The notes below the pieces were generated by a model that saw nothing but the letters and a program-made list of their open reading frames with translations, was not told the DNA's origin and searched no databases. The position numbers and the translations under genes are program-made. Shown one piece after another: positions 48,640-61,909 of a stretch of DNA of 64,000 nucleotides (the first letter of the stretch is position 1; each line of letters starts with the position of its first letter). Source of the DNA: Datnioides undecimradiatus (Eukaryota; Chordata; Actinopteri; Lobotiformes; Datnioididae); contig WARS01000010.1 of the NCBI GenBank assembly GCA_008933995.1, forward strand, positions 11,120,238-11,184,237, given 5' to 3'.

Positions 48640-51600
48640 GGTTCGTGAACTTGCTGATCTCCACAACAGAGGTCCCTCTCCCATAGACTGCTCTGCATTC
48701 TGAGCTGTGAAGCCAGGCAGTGATCTGGAGGCTCGGCAGCACAATCAAGTGCACATTTGAGATGCCTTGCAGGCATGACAAGGTAAACTGAAGCTTCAGT
48801 CGAAGGTTATTACATTTTCACTGAATAAGTAGTGTGAGGTGAACATTTCCATGCTCATTTTATAGGGATTCAATTTCATCAGTTCAAACTGTTGGTGTGT
48901 CAATGCTTGTATTGGTTTTCATCACCATTAATATCCCACACTTCCATGATGGATAGTTTAGGAGCTTCCTACATTTCCCAATAAAGAATCTGTGAAAGAT
49001 ACATAATTATAACTACAAACTCTAATCACAATACCTCATCATTTAACCTCCAGCGTACAAGGCAAAATCACAAATGGTAAACATCCTTTGACGTTTATCT
49101 CTATCTAACTTAATTTATTGTTTTGTACCATCAACTACAATATGCTGCATATCGCTCAATCAACGCCCGGTTGACTTTCGGTCTCTGTGACAGGACTGAA
49201 AGTTTGAGAGAAGCCCAGAGAAGTGTTCAGAGACGCTAATGCCCTAGAACTCTTCAAATATCCACTACTATCCTAGCTTGGATGGTGTTGACATAGATAT
49301 CTACTACTGATAATGAAAGTCAGGACCAAATCCCAGCTAAGGCATCCGGTAGGCCATTTAAGAGGGGATTCCATCCCCACTGTCAGGTCAAATGAACAAA
49401 ATGATCCACCTAGTTAACCTGTCATTCCCCCTCCCCATCCCACAGCAGTTTATACTCCATCGTTGCAGAGGTGTCGCAGTTTCCACTCACAGTTTTGGTG
49501 CTCTGTGCTGTGGCTTGTCATGCAGTAGAATTAGCTAAATGCTGCACGCTAGAAGGTAGATTTAATTGGAAAATATAGTCTGTTACCCAATGATACTGAA
49601 CTGGCCTAAAGCACTCCCAAGCTGCTGGGCTTCATGCTGTGCCATCACGTTACAACTGAATGAGTGGATATAGAATTAGAATATATGTCAGCGAAAGTAT
49701 TGCTTGATGATTTCGCATTCTGTTTTCTCTTGTGGAACATAATGTCTAGGAGTGCTACTGTTGCACCGGCATCCTTCCATTACAGTATGGCTGGAATGTT
49801 GATCTGGACATGGTTTGCTATTCTATTGTCTGTAATCTTACTCCAGTCTCTTATCCCTTCATTCTAAGTGCTGAATCCCTCTTCCAGCAGGTTCAACAGT
49901 CAATAACTGTTTTTCTTCTTCTTCTTCTACCCAACCTTGCCCATTTTAATGTATTCTATCACTTTATTTAGTTTTGATCCGTTTGCATGCAAGACATGGT
50001 AAAAAGACTCATGGTGTGGTTTCATTTTTGCTCAGATAGCACTGAGCTAGCTTGCAAAGAACTGGGCAAATATGAAGATTTTGAATTTTAAGCTTTTCTG
50101 AAGGACTTTTGGAAAGGCGGGAGCGGAAATCGAAACAACCCTTTAATCGCAGGACAAGCCTCAGCACTTGCTGAGCATCGGAGCTCAAGTGGCTCAAGAG
50201 GCTCAGTGATTAAAGGCAGTTGCTAACTGAACTTGTTCTTGAAACACAAAGATAAAATTGCTACAGCATGTAGTGGGCTTTGTACCCTTTGCCTTGTACC
50301 CTTCCTCTGTGAGAATAAACTGTTCATTTAGATTAGACTGATGTCTGAATGCACACTCAGGCTTGCAGCAGAGGCAGCATTAGCCTTAACCACCATTTGC
50401 AGCTTGAGTGGCAGTTCATGCCCACGAATCTCATGAGACGTTCCACAAATAAACTGGGACAGACTCCCTAAACTGCCTGATTAATAACACTGATTTCCCT
50501 CTCGCTTTCATTTAACAGCAGTTTAGGCAGTTGTGGAGTCTGTAAAGTAGTACAAATTAGCCATTGTGAATGCAAGGTGTGCATTTATTCATGTGGCTGA
50601 ACATGTGCGGCTTTTTCAGTGACATCCTGTTCTGACATTTACCACTGAGTGATGTCCAGAATAATGAGGTCACTGGTGATTACCCTGCATGAGGTTTTGG
50701 CTGAATGAGGCAAAAAAGGTCTATTGTGTTCAGTCCACAATCATGGAGACCATCATTCTCTGCTTGTTGTCAAATTCATTATGGCATTTATCGAGTAAAT
50801 CAGCTTGATTAACTGTTTGATTAAGTCAAAAAGTCTAAATCTAAAGAGTATCCACAGTTTTGATTGTCTGTAAACTTTGACCAATCCAGTACAATTGTCC
50901 TGAGGTCCAAGCTCCCACCACAGACCATCAAACGTGGGGCTTGAACCACCCACATCCCAATCTAAATTCACCTGTAGACAATTGGATTAGAGAATCTTAC
51001 CTTTCTGAAAATGTCCCACATCAGATGTATTATTCAGCTAATGATAATGCTGTGATATTTCATCCATAATTGCATATTAAATACAGTTGTGTTCGCTTCT
51101 TCGCTTTGACCTGAAGAAGACCTGTGGTGGAAAGGTAAACTCTCTCATGTTCACATTAACTTACTTTTGTTTTTCCATGTGCTGTTTTGGTCTTTGCTTT
51201 TCTGTCTGCATCTGACAAGCGCGCAAGCTAATTAGAGCTTAAACAGACAAGCCAAGTGGACACTGTGATGTACCCAATGCAGTTAACTGTAAATACTGGG
51301 TTGCCATATATTCTCTGAGGTTTATGCAACTGTTTTCCATTTTAACCTGATTTTGGCTTTGATTTTTTTTAAACAAATCATGCTGTGAATATGGTTTTCT
51401 ATTTTTTTTCTTTGTACAGTTGTTTCCTGTATATGTGATGAGATTTTAGAAACCAGACTCTCTCACTGACATTTCTACTGACACCCTTTTTGCAGAACCT
51501 CACACATTTTCTCCCTTTTGTATCCCCTCACGAAGCCTTAAAAATTCTTATATCTTATCATCTTACTCCCCGCTGTGTGACGGTATCACACCCTCTGTGT

Positions 51601-54600
51601 CAGTCTGTTCCGGCTGTTCTTCGAAGCTTGCTGAAGTGGGCAAAATATTCAATATCAAAAGTGTGTTTTCCTGGCTGCACCGTTCCATCAAATGGTATTA
51701 TTCTTCATGTACACAATCTTGGTCACATTTGATAAACTTTGGGATCTTGAATTTAGAATAAAGTTATTTTGGGTGGTCTGCATGACCACTAGATTGCTTG
51801 TTAAAGGGCTAATTCATCTCCATTACATGTATTGATTAAGCTGACTGGCTAGAGTCCACACTTTAGGCAAATGTTATGTCCACTTATTTTTGCTAGTTTT
51901 GACTCATTACCACTTCATTAAAATACCAAATTAACCTGTCATTGCTAGCTGTGTCTTTAATGTTACAACATTTTTGATTCACACAGCTTGATTTCAGAAC
52001 CTTTTCACTTTAGTTTTGAAATGGCACAAGTACGAATGGGAGTTTGGTACAGAAAATGAGCTTTGAAAATTGGACACCCCAACTCCCGCTGAAGTAATCC
52101 CAGTCTCAGAGGTTGTTATCTACCTCCACATTAACCTCCTGCTGATATATTTTGGCCATATTGAGTCCATGCACCAGGCCTAATGCCTAACATATAGCTG
52201 CATTGATTAAGACAGCTTGATCTAAACCGTGACCCCTTGCTCAAAGAAACTTTCTAACTTTCAACCAACAAAATTCCTACAAAATCACAGGAACTGCTCT
52301 CTTACATGATATATCGGAATTGCTTTGTGGCATCTGGCAGAATGCAGGGGTCAAAAGTTGCCCCAATAATCTATTTTTTTCTTGCGATTACTCGACACAC
52401 TTACTAATTTATGAAAAATATCAGAAGATGAAGCAGAGTGCCTAATGTGAATTTTACCAAAAATAAACGTATCCATCCTCGGTACAACGGATCTCTAATC
52501 CACATTCAGGTTCAAGTCTGTTGAATTTTCATTGCAGATATGTACACCACTCAAACTACATGACTCATCTGGAAAAAAAAAAGTACAGGCCAAGGTAGTG
52601 TCTTTTGCTCCTCAAACACTGCTCATATAGCTGAGATTGAGTGCAAGCAATGATCAAACAATTGAGCCTCAGTAAAAAGGGGCCACTGCTGCCAATTCAA
52701 GAATGTGTTTAATACAATGCAACGCCTTATAATCTCCCTAGATAACTGATGCTCTCGCAGTCAACACTGTACTGCAGGAGTGAATGATATATTGTAAAAT
52801 AATAACTGACAACATAATAGTGGCAGTAGGTTCATGATCATGGGCTTTATTAAAATCAATAGTTGTTTTCCTCTCTGGAAAATACAATAAATGTGTGGAA
52901 AGGAGGTATACTGATTAGAAAATTGAAAGAAGTGGCTTCATGCACCACCAGGACCAGAGGAAAAATAAAGGGGTTTTGTGTTTCAGTGTGTTGTTTCTGC
53001 TGTTGGCTTCTTAGGCATGTGAAGGCGCAGAAGGAAAAGGCTCCAGCTTCATATGCACATGTAATATGGATCAGAATAAGATTCAGGAAGAAAGCGATCC
53101 AAGACAATGTAGTAGGGTTACATTCAGATTTGAGAGGAAACTCAAAATCTAAATCACCCTAGTATGAAAACAGTCTCGTGCCAGTGCAAACTTTTATTTA
53201 TATTTTTAAGAAACAAGTTAGAGTTTTGTCTTTTTTAAATAAAGACAAGAAAAGACTGGAATGAAATGATAAGATCAGAGTAAAAGTTAAATAGTAACAA
53301 ATGAGATGAGCAATAACAGAGACTTCAATGATGAAACAGAGCTGTCCTGTCTGGTTTTTCTCTGGTTCTTAGTCAGGACATTTAAACCACTAACAGACTC
53401 CAGTCAAATGAATTGCCCTCAGGCTCTTATGGAGCCCAGTCCCATATACGCCATAATCATTTAGCACTAAAATTTTAAAATCTATTCTACAGGAAACACA
53501 ACTAAAGATGCTCAGATTTCATTTATTTGCATCATTTTGTTGGCTCTCGTGGGCGTTCGTCTTGTGCCGCTCAAAACCCGCTGACGCTTGGCCAGGTTGC
53601 ATTGAGTCAGACAAGAATACAGTGAGTTAGAGCAATCTAACCGGAATGCAATGAAAGCACGGCTAACTGGTGCCACTCGGTGCCCTCAGCTCAGACTTGA
53701 ATGGGCATGTTTGCTCAAAAGATGCTCTGTGCTCACGTTGCTGCTTTTAGTAATAGCCTGGTCATGGATGTGTGAACTGCCTGTGGGAAGCATGGAAATG
53801 TAACACTCCATTTCTTTTCCCTGACTTACTCATGTCTCCTGTTGCACTTGTATCGTCTTATTGGCTATCAACTATATATAAAGGTGAACAACAACATGTG
53901 GAACCAGGGTCTGCACCGAGGTTGTTAGGGTTTTGAGCCATGGATTCAAGGTTCTGCCCTAATTTTGGTCATTTTGCTAACAATCTCTTCAAATGACCCA
54001 CTGAGGGTGAACGAGTGCTGACATAGGAAACTCTAAGGCTTAGCAAATAGGCTTTCTTAAGTGACATCTCACAAATTGTTATGGTGACCATAGCATCCAT
54101 TAGGATCTTACCGTTTCTGTATCACGCACACTCATACAGAAAGGCACTTTAATGCGCTGTGGGGGATAAACAAATGCAGTTACACAAGATGCAGTCATGA
54201 AAATGCGATAAAACACGGGGTCGAGAAAGGGCAGAAACATGGCAAGCTGGGTGGAGATGGTTAAAGTGAGTAAAACCACCACGCAATGATGTTTTTCAAG
54301 CACACAGAGAGTTCATTTTCAGTCTCCGGTGCCTTGTACAGTCTTCAAATGGCTCAGATTGAAAACCCGATAGTCAAAGTAAGAATCAGTTCCACTAACC
54401 CTCACACATAGTGTGGGATTAGGAATTAAGGGTGAGCATTTTGTACTTGTACCATGGCAAATTTCCATCATAGACTTCGAACTGGGGACACTCCGGGTGC
54501 ATTTTTAACAATCCCATTTGGCGAGTTAATTAAACTTAACAGAGAGGACCTGACTTGGAAGTAAATTCCAGCATTATTTGCTGTGGCTGGGGATGACGAG

Positions 54601-56219
54601 GGTAAAGTCAACATGGTGTAATTTGATGCAAGCAGCTCTGTGCACAAATCCCCAGGAGGCCAGCATGATAAGGACGGATAGAGCCGAAGAGAGTCAGGGG
54701 TAAAGCTGCACTAAATTCTTCACGCCAGGGGGACTCGTGGTCGTGCGGGAGACAAAAGATACAGTGTTTCTTCCATTTGAATGAAATGTATAGACTGATC
54801 ACCTGCTAGAGAAGAATGATCACACTGATAGATTCAGGGAGGATCTGCTGACGTGCCGGCTGATCGCTGTAATGAGTGTGGAGATGATACATGGGAGGCA
54901 GTCAGGCGAGGCTCCCCTTAGAGTAGGTGATGCCGCAGCTTCCCTCAAGCTTACTGGGGTTCAGCTCTAACCTGGTGTCTGTTTAAAAGATGATATACCA
55001 CAGTGTGAGCAGCAGGGAGACGACGCATTACAACACTATCCCACACCAGAAGGAGGATTTCACTGAACTTTAGTAAACCACAGAAAATTTTTAAGGAACT
55101 ACTTTTAACTCCTATCAGAACAATAGCCTTCATGGATTAATTGACAAGAATAGTGTACGTTGCAACAGCCTCAAGTGAATCTAGAGGCTAATTTGGATTA
55201 AAGCGCCATACCTGTAGCATATGTTAGCCCAGCAACTATAGCATCACATGTTCATTAGTTTTATGCATGTAGGAAACTAGAGTTGCAATGGACTCAGATC
55301 AGATTTGGGTATTGCAACTGATGCACTCTAGTCCACTCCAATTGCGGTAAGTTGGTGTTACCAGTCAGTCTAAAATCATACAGTTGTAGTGTTGAAGGAT
55401 TTTAAGGGCACAGCACAACAGGCTGGGCACCAAGGCTTTTAAATTATTAGCATTGCTACTGCAATCCACTTAAAGTATACGGTCATGAATGTCAGGCCGT
55501 TCTGACCCCAGAAGCATTGGAGAAACGTCACCCCGCAGAGCTGGAGAGCACACCCAGCACACCCACAGATCCAGAAGTGAAATCTGTAAAATAAGAATTT
55601 TGCAGCACCATATAATTCTTTTTTTTTTTTTTTTTTTTTTTTACATCATGTTAACCTTTTTAGCCCTGGCACATTATACTCAATATTCACTGAATAATTC
55701 AGGTGGAGATTGTATATTTTTTGGGGAATTACTAAACAGTTCTGTAGATATGACGGTGCAATGACTTAATATGACTGAGGGAGATTCTGTTTTTAGACTT
55801 TGTAATGCTTGAGTCTGCTGTGAACAGTTGCAGCCCAAGTTAAAATTTGCCCAAGATGTAATTTCCCTAAAATCTCAAGTCCAATATTTGTCATATTAAG
55901 GTGGTTATGGATAACCAAATTCCAATCTGTAATGAATGCACGTCTGTTGTAAGGACCCAGGTGCTGGGGGCAGGAACAACACAAAGCCCACGGTCTGGAC
56001 TGATGATAAAACTTTGATTTCCATCATTTATTGTTATCATTTTTCAGATATGTTACAACAGATGTTGTTGGGTTTTTTTTTTTGGTTTTTTTTTTAGGGA
56101 TTGCCACTCCCATGTTTTTTTTTCTTGACATAATGCCAATTTGAGATGAAAGGCAAAAGATTTTGCCTCAGGACAAGTCGGCAAAATGTTTCCACACTGG
56201 AACGCTGCCGGCAGTTTTC
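48640..56219. other. intergenic, no gene seen
   Basis: AT-rich. A TTC run is at 49914-49928. At 50935-50955 the minus strand has ggttcaagccccac, similar to a pol III B box, but no A box or tRNA fold was found. A T run is at 55619-55642 and T/G homopolymers at 56070-56122. Confidence 0.6.
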
Positions 56220-56560
56220 ACGGAGACAGAGAGCATTGCTGCTGCAGCTCTGCCCCTGCCATCCCTATCTGAGCTGACACTGAGAAGTGGCCATCAGTTT
56301 TATTTCACTTCATTATAGATCTCATTTGTACAGTCTGTCTCTCTCTTTCCGTCAAAATGGTCAAGGTAGATGGCCGCTTACCTACAGCCAGGCTCTGCTC
56401 AAGGTTTCTGCCTGTTAAAAGGAAGTGCTTGCTCGTGTTGGGAATTGAGTGTAATGAATACAGAGAATACAGTCTATACACGGTCACTATGTTAAATAGC
56501 CTGTAAAAACCCTGTTATGATTTGGCGCTATACAAATAAAATTAAATTAAATGGGATTTG
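56220..56560 (+). repeat. teleost interspersed repeat ending in gcgctata...aaataaaattaaatt
   Basis: The stretch contains caaggtttctgcctgttaaa and the terminal tgatttggcgctatacaaat with an AAATTAAATT tail. I recognise this as a widespread teleost repeat with a LINE-like 3' tail. The start is uncertain. Confidence 0.6.
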
Positions 56561-56739
56561 CTTTGTGATCAGCAATCAACCACTTATGTAGATGAAAAGC
56601 TTGGGGCAGAATCATTTCTGTAGAAATGCCATTTAAATAAACTGCTCATTATAATGAAGTAGTGCATGTACAGTGCTCATTTGGGGTCTTTTGGTACTTA
56701 TATAAAATATGAAAATAAATTAAAGCTATACTAATGAAT

Positions 56740-56810
56740 TCTGCTAGTATTTCTAGTAATACTAGTAATTCTAGTAATACTAGTAATTCTGCTAGTAGCT
56801 GCTCACTTTA
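56740..56810. repeat. short tandem repeat (ctagtaat units)
   Basis: Alternating tctagtaat and actagtaat units, containing several CTAG/ACTAGT palindromes. Confidence 0.8.
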
Positions 56811-56945
56811 TTAATTCATTTCAGTTTATTAATTAACTTTATTAATTCATTTCAGTTTAATTTAATTTAAATTAAATTTCAGTTTTAATTTAATTCAGTT
56901 TTATTTAATTCACGACCGAGGTCACCTCAGGGCACTTTACAACAG
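56811..56945 (-). repeat. AT-rich tract and antisense end of the same type of repeat
   Basis: Multiple ttaatttaat/cagttttaatt units lead into cacgaccgaggtcacctcag and ggcactttacaac. This fits the opposite-strand start of the tail family seen at 56220-56560 (attttat...cagaggtcacctcagggcacttt type). Confidence 0.5.
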
Positions 56946-57149
56946 TGGGTCTAGACCACACTACAATACTTCATATTTATGTCATAAATATACAAGTATG
57001 CATGGAAAATCTATACAAAAGTGTATAATACTATAGAAATACATTATTGTAGTATTAGAATAGAATATAATGATCAAGCAAGAAAACTGTGGTGAAAGAT
57101 ATTGTTGCTAGTGCTGATATCAATAGATCATTTTCAACATCTGTCAGAG

Positions 57150-57615
57150 TTTGTACCAAACAGAAAAACTTGAGGAGATGAACTCACTTGCAGACAGACA
57201 CAAGGAGCAGAGAGGTGAACAGTGTGATGTTGGGCTTAGGCTTACGATTGGTCGAGGGAGGCAGGGTCAAAACCAGGTAATCAGTCCAAAAACACAGCAA
57301 GCACATCCAAAGTGGGTGGCCAGAAGGTCCAGGAAACAGGCAAAGATCCACAAAAACCAGAAATCCAATCATATGAGGGAATATATAGCAAGAAACACTA
57401 GAAGAACTCTGAAGGTAGGCACATGGATACGCACACAAAGGACGAACCAACAAAGAACAAAGGAAGTGACTTATGTAAACTGGGGAGTGCAGGCAAACAA
57501 GCCGCAGGTGAAATCAATGAACCAGAATCAGAGACAGGAAACAAGTACACGGAGATGCAGGAGAGAAAAAACAGGAAACCAACCAAACACGGAGCTCAAC
57601 TCAAAACCACGACAG
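57150..57615 (-). repeat. degenerate interspersed repeat, family R1, minus orientation
   Basis: The A-rich strand carries aaaccaggtaatcagtcc, ccaggaaacaggcaaagat, gcaggtgaaatcaatgaacc, gagacaggaaacaagtacac and caactcaaaaccacgaca. It is the longest R1 copy and produces a spurious 191-codon open frame at 57151-57726 that is rich in N, Q, K and R, with no protein similarity I recognise. Confidence 0.65.
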
Positions 57616-57726
57616 CATCAATCTCTGCATTTAATGGAAGAGATAAACTCCAGCTCTCCAGCTGAAGCCGCTGCGCCTCAGCTTGCAGATCGATCTCAGC
57701 TGCACGACGTTGCATCCGTGACATAG

Positions 57727-60180
57727 TTTTGCTCCGTCCTGCGCACGGCTTCCAGCGGGGCCAGGAGCGCTTCAGAGTGCTTTGCCTACTAGACCACCAT
57801 GCCTATCCACAAAACAGAAACAAAACTACTATTTAGTTTCCTTTATATTTGACACTGGAGGAAGCAGAGACAGTTGAATCTGTGAGCTGCCTGGATGGTT
57901 CAACCTGGACGCACAGTAGAATGTGAGTATACCGTGAGTATACAACCTTTCTTATTACATTGTTGCACAACCATTGTGTTGTCAAAATATACATAAAAGA
58001 CAGCAGAGAAATGCTGAAAGGTTAGCTGGCATCTACCCTTTGCATTTGTATGTGGCTGTTGTGAAACTGTGAGTCAGGTGTGCTGCCATGTGTATTATTA
58101 TTTGAGCAAATAATGACCATCATTAAAAAAGGAGGGGAAAAAGGTGATCTCAATAAACAATCACATTATCATGGTTATCTCTGAGGTTATATCTGAGTGT
58201 GAGAACTGTGCTTACATGTAAACGTTGCTTGGAAACAGACATTTCTGCCTCGGCACCCCGAGACAGATCTTTGCACTCACCGCCCAGCCTGGTTGTGGCA
58301 CGCATGCCCTATAAAACATTGCAGCGCTCGTTGCTTACCTCACTGTTGAGCTCGCCAACAGGTGACAGGGGCCATCTGGATATGCAGTTAGAGCTACGTA
58401 TGCACACATAAGATCTGAGTCACATTCATCTAACTGCTATTCCACAGATTTGATATTGTATGTGTATTGCCTTCAAACTGGCCGTACTATTGGTAAACAC
58501 CTGAGGAGGAGACTGTTAACGATGTAATGTAGTCCCAGCTCCATCCTGAATCCATGCATGCAGAAACTCAGTCTTAACTGGTTACAGAGAGAATGGAAAT
58601 GAACTGATCCAAGTCCCTAAGACATACAGTTAGGATGTGTGGGTGAAGATGCTCTCTGGTTGCAGAAAGATAGAAAAAGCACTGCCAAGATGGGCAAAAA
58701 TCCTAAGCTTGCCTGCTTCAAGAACTTAAGAGCCTGGACAAACCACCTGCAGATCCCACTGGGGAACCAGGGGACAGGTAGAAAGCCATAGATTGTAGAT
58801 GTTCTGTAAAACTGCATGATATATGGACATCTCCCAGGTCTCTGGGTGTGAAGCTCGTGAGCCAGTGCGAGCTGGATTAATCCAACCCTAAACTGAGGAG
58901 TACCAAGCCATCTGGGCACCTGTGACACAAGACCTTCGTACAATGTTGCACTGAAGCTGGAAGTTAACCCACAAGCACAGCTGGTCCACTCTTTACATGC
59001 TACCATCTGATTGGGTGGTGAGCGTAAAGATCTGTCTTAGAGCGCCGAGGAGGAGCATCAATCGAAGGCAAAGCACATCCTCAGGCACATCATGTGAAGC
59101 AGATCTTACCTGCAGACATTCATCATACCTAACACACCTTCCCATTACTTTTTTATTTTTTATCAAATCAACAAATTCTGACTCCCAGTAGAACGCAATC
59201 CTGGCAGTTTTGAAGTTAACGGATACTCATTTGTTCAGCCAATTTCCTTTCAGAAACCTCAAAGGTGTCCGCTGATGTTCGGGGCTACTTCTCTGTGGCT
59301 TTTGTCCTGCTGTAATAAAAGATAAAGGCGAGAAGCATGAAGTATACCTGCTGCGCTGGTGACACGCTGAACTCACAGAAAATTCAAGATAAACATGAAA
59401 TATAAAGAAAGTGATGATCTCGTGTAACTGGAGTGAAACTGAGGCTGGAAACCTGGGATGAATGGAAATAGCTGCGGATGCCGCGTCTCTGCTTTCATAT
59501 ATTTGTAATAGATTTCATATTTTATTTGCATAACAGTGGGTATTCACTTTTTCTCCCATCCCTCACTGCCTGAATGCATAAGAAGAATGATTTCGCCTGC
59601 TTGAATGTGTCCCTGCATCATCCCAGACATATCAGGACTATGGACAACATCTCAGTTTTCACTTGCATAGTGACAAATGAAGTTCCTTTAATGAGAGCGC
59701 TGAAGATGAAATCATCCGCGTTGCAGATCCCACGTTTTGTCTGATATCTGTGAATCCATTCTGACTTCAAAGCCTGTTAAGATGTGATTACATTCTGAAT
59801 GAAGAAGAATCCATTTTGCACGCCGGTGTTCCTGAAGCGATATTGAATGTGCATGCAGTTTTCTTCCAGAGTTGTAAACGTTTTGTTTACTTGGCCGTTT
59901 TTGGGGGAACACAAACTTCAGATTCTAACCTCAGGGAAGAAGCTGCACTCCATTTATGTCTGTGTGTGTGTGTGTGTGTGGATGCGTGTGTGTATGTATG
60001 CACACATATATATTATATATATATTGCAATAAATTATATATTACTCCAAGTGAGAGGTTGTTTTCCCTTCTAAATTTTAGGAATCGTGTGCTTTTTCTCT
60101 GTTAAAGTAAAATGTCAACAACTGAGTCTTTGAGTAAAGGTTAAAGTCTGCATTCCAGAAAAAGGCTGACAAACAGAGCT
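57727..60180. other. intergenic, no gene seen
   Basis: AT-rich, with no supported exon. A GT run at 59960-59981 and an AT run at 60004-60025 are microsatellites. The minus-strand open frame at 58617-59006 has no similarity I recognise. Confidence 0.6.
59960..60030. repeat. (GT)n and (AT)n microsatellite pair
   Basis: tgtgtgtgtg to 59981, then ATGCGTGTGTG, GTATGTATGC and an ATATAT stretch to about 60025. Confidence 0.9.
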
Positions 60181-60201
60181 GTTGCTGAGGTGGCAGCAGG
60201 A

Positions 60202-60207
60202 TTTATT
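60202..60207 (-). terminator. candidate mc4r poly(A) signal
   Basis: On the minus strand AATAAA lies in gttcaataaatcctgctgcc, followed by a GT-rich stretch (ctctgtttgtcagcc) about 30 nt on. It would give a 3' UTR of about 1.7 kb. Another AATAAA lies at about 60762-60767, so shorter transcripts are possible. Confidence 0.4.
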
Positions 60208-61909
60208 GAACTTACTTTTCAGCAGCGATTCACAGAGGATGCAGTGGTCAAGCAAACACCGTCATATCGGCACACATGAGTCAATTTCCAGGGGACGCGT
60301 TTGACGCAACAGCGCTCTCGTGTATTTTAGGAGCCTAGAAATGCACTTCAAGTTTAAAGCAGCCAAAATAAATAAGGCAATATTGAAAAGAGCATTTACC
60401 TACATATAAAGACTGATCACATCAGTTTCTGAAATACTGTCACAGAGGATACGGTTGATCTTTACATCACAGTGCAACATATTTAAGGCAAGGATTGAAA
60501 GCAACAAGTCACACAACATATACATAAAAATACATTCAGTAAATCTGTCCTCTTCTCTAAACATGATGAAAAATAGATCTCTGCATGGTCACATGTACAT
60601 GCTGAGAGTTTGAACAGCCCACATGTGCAAATTTACAGAAATATCAACACAAACCACACATTTACCAAGAGCTTTACAAGAGTCAGGGTGGATGGGCTTT
60701 AGTGCCATCAGGTCTGTTTTAGATATTTGCTCAGACTAAAGTAAAGTCTGCATAAATTAAAGTTTTATTAATCTCTGCTTTAAAGGGGACATCTGGGGGG
60801 GGGTCTATAAAAGTGACATCCCTGATCAGGTTAGATGTAAAACTGCCAACACAGAGTCAAAAACTGGAGATACACAAGGCCGCCCTGGTCAATAAATATT
60901 GTGAGTACGTATCAGTAAAACAGGCGACGGTCATTACGCTGAGTTCTTTTGGAAAGGGAAACAGCAGAAAGAGCTGAAATCATTTTGTTATTTTCAGAAG
61001 GATCTCAGTGCTTAGCGCAGGCAGCCAGTTTGAAATGAGCTATTTTCCCTTGTGTTACGTTTCTTTGCTGATACCTCTACCGCAGTAAAATGCCACCCTG
61101 GTAAAAAGCTAAAAGCATACTTCAGTTGAGCAAGATGTTCCCTGGGCTCCCATTCATCTCCTCCTGCATGATGGGGCTCATGATACGTGATGTAAAATCA
61201 GTGAGATCTTTTTCATCTCATAAAAAGTGACAGATACAGATATTACACATATTTCTACATTCAGTGTAATGCAAAACAAAAGCAGTTTACACCAGGATTG
61301 CACATATATTTGCTTACAGTGTGCAAAATACTCTTGTTCTGTTATGAGGTGGATTACACTCTCACAAATGGAGGTAGGCTGGCATATACTATGCTTTTCT
61401 CTTCGATAGATAATCAGTATGTCATACAGATCACATATGCAACAGCTGTGACATTTAAATGCCACAAACCACGGAGGTACGTGAAGGTGAGCATGGGTTA
61501 TTTGATTTTCTTTGACAGTAAACAATAAGAAAGTTTGGTACATGGACAAGAACTTGTACAGCTTGTGCATGTGTATTGGTAACACGCTGGTAACACTTAC
61601 TTCAAATTGCACTTGAGAACGGCGTTTACAACAAAACAAAACAAAACAGCATGTGTCTACAGAGCGCTATTCTATTTTACAAGGTCTTTGTAAACCTACC
61701 TCTTCAGCAACCTGACTCACGCAACCACAAGCGAGTGCTCTACTCATCAATGATTTACAGCTGCATGCGAGGACACATGGCACAACGGAGCCACATCAGT
61801 CCACAAGGATTACGGCTCAAAAACCTCAAAGTCCTTGTAGGACAAGTTTAATTTCATTTGCACATTGTGGCTGTCGGGGTCGTAGCTCTGCTGACATTTA
61901 GCATGCGGC
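60208..61909 (-). other. probable mc4r 3' UTR and flank
   Basis: A stretch of 1.7 kb between the mc4r stop codon and the candidate poly(A) signal. It has no gene of its own; open frames on either strand overlap one another and have no recognised similarity. An AACAA tract is at 61630-61647. Confidence 0.45.

Noticed and set aside
50935-50955. Pol III B-box-like ggttcaagcccc on the minus strand
   Set aside because: No A box at the right distance and no tRNA cloverleaf; at most an old SINE fragment.
57151-57726. 191-codon open frame on the plus strand
   Set aside because: It lies on the A-rich strand of an R1 repeat copy; the N/Q/K/R-rich translation has no recognisable domain and the frame is not expected to be conserved.
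58617-59006. 129-codon minus-strand open frame
   Set aside because: No domain, no splice or promoter support and no recognised similarity; possibly part of an old repeat.
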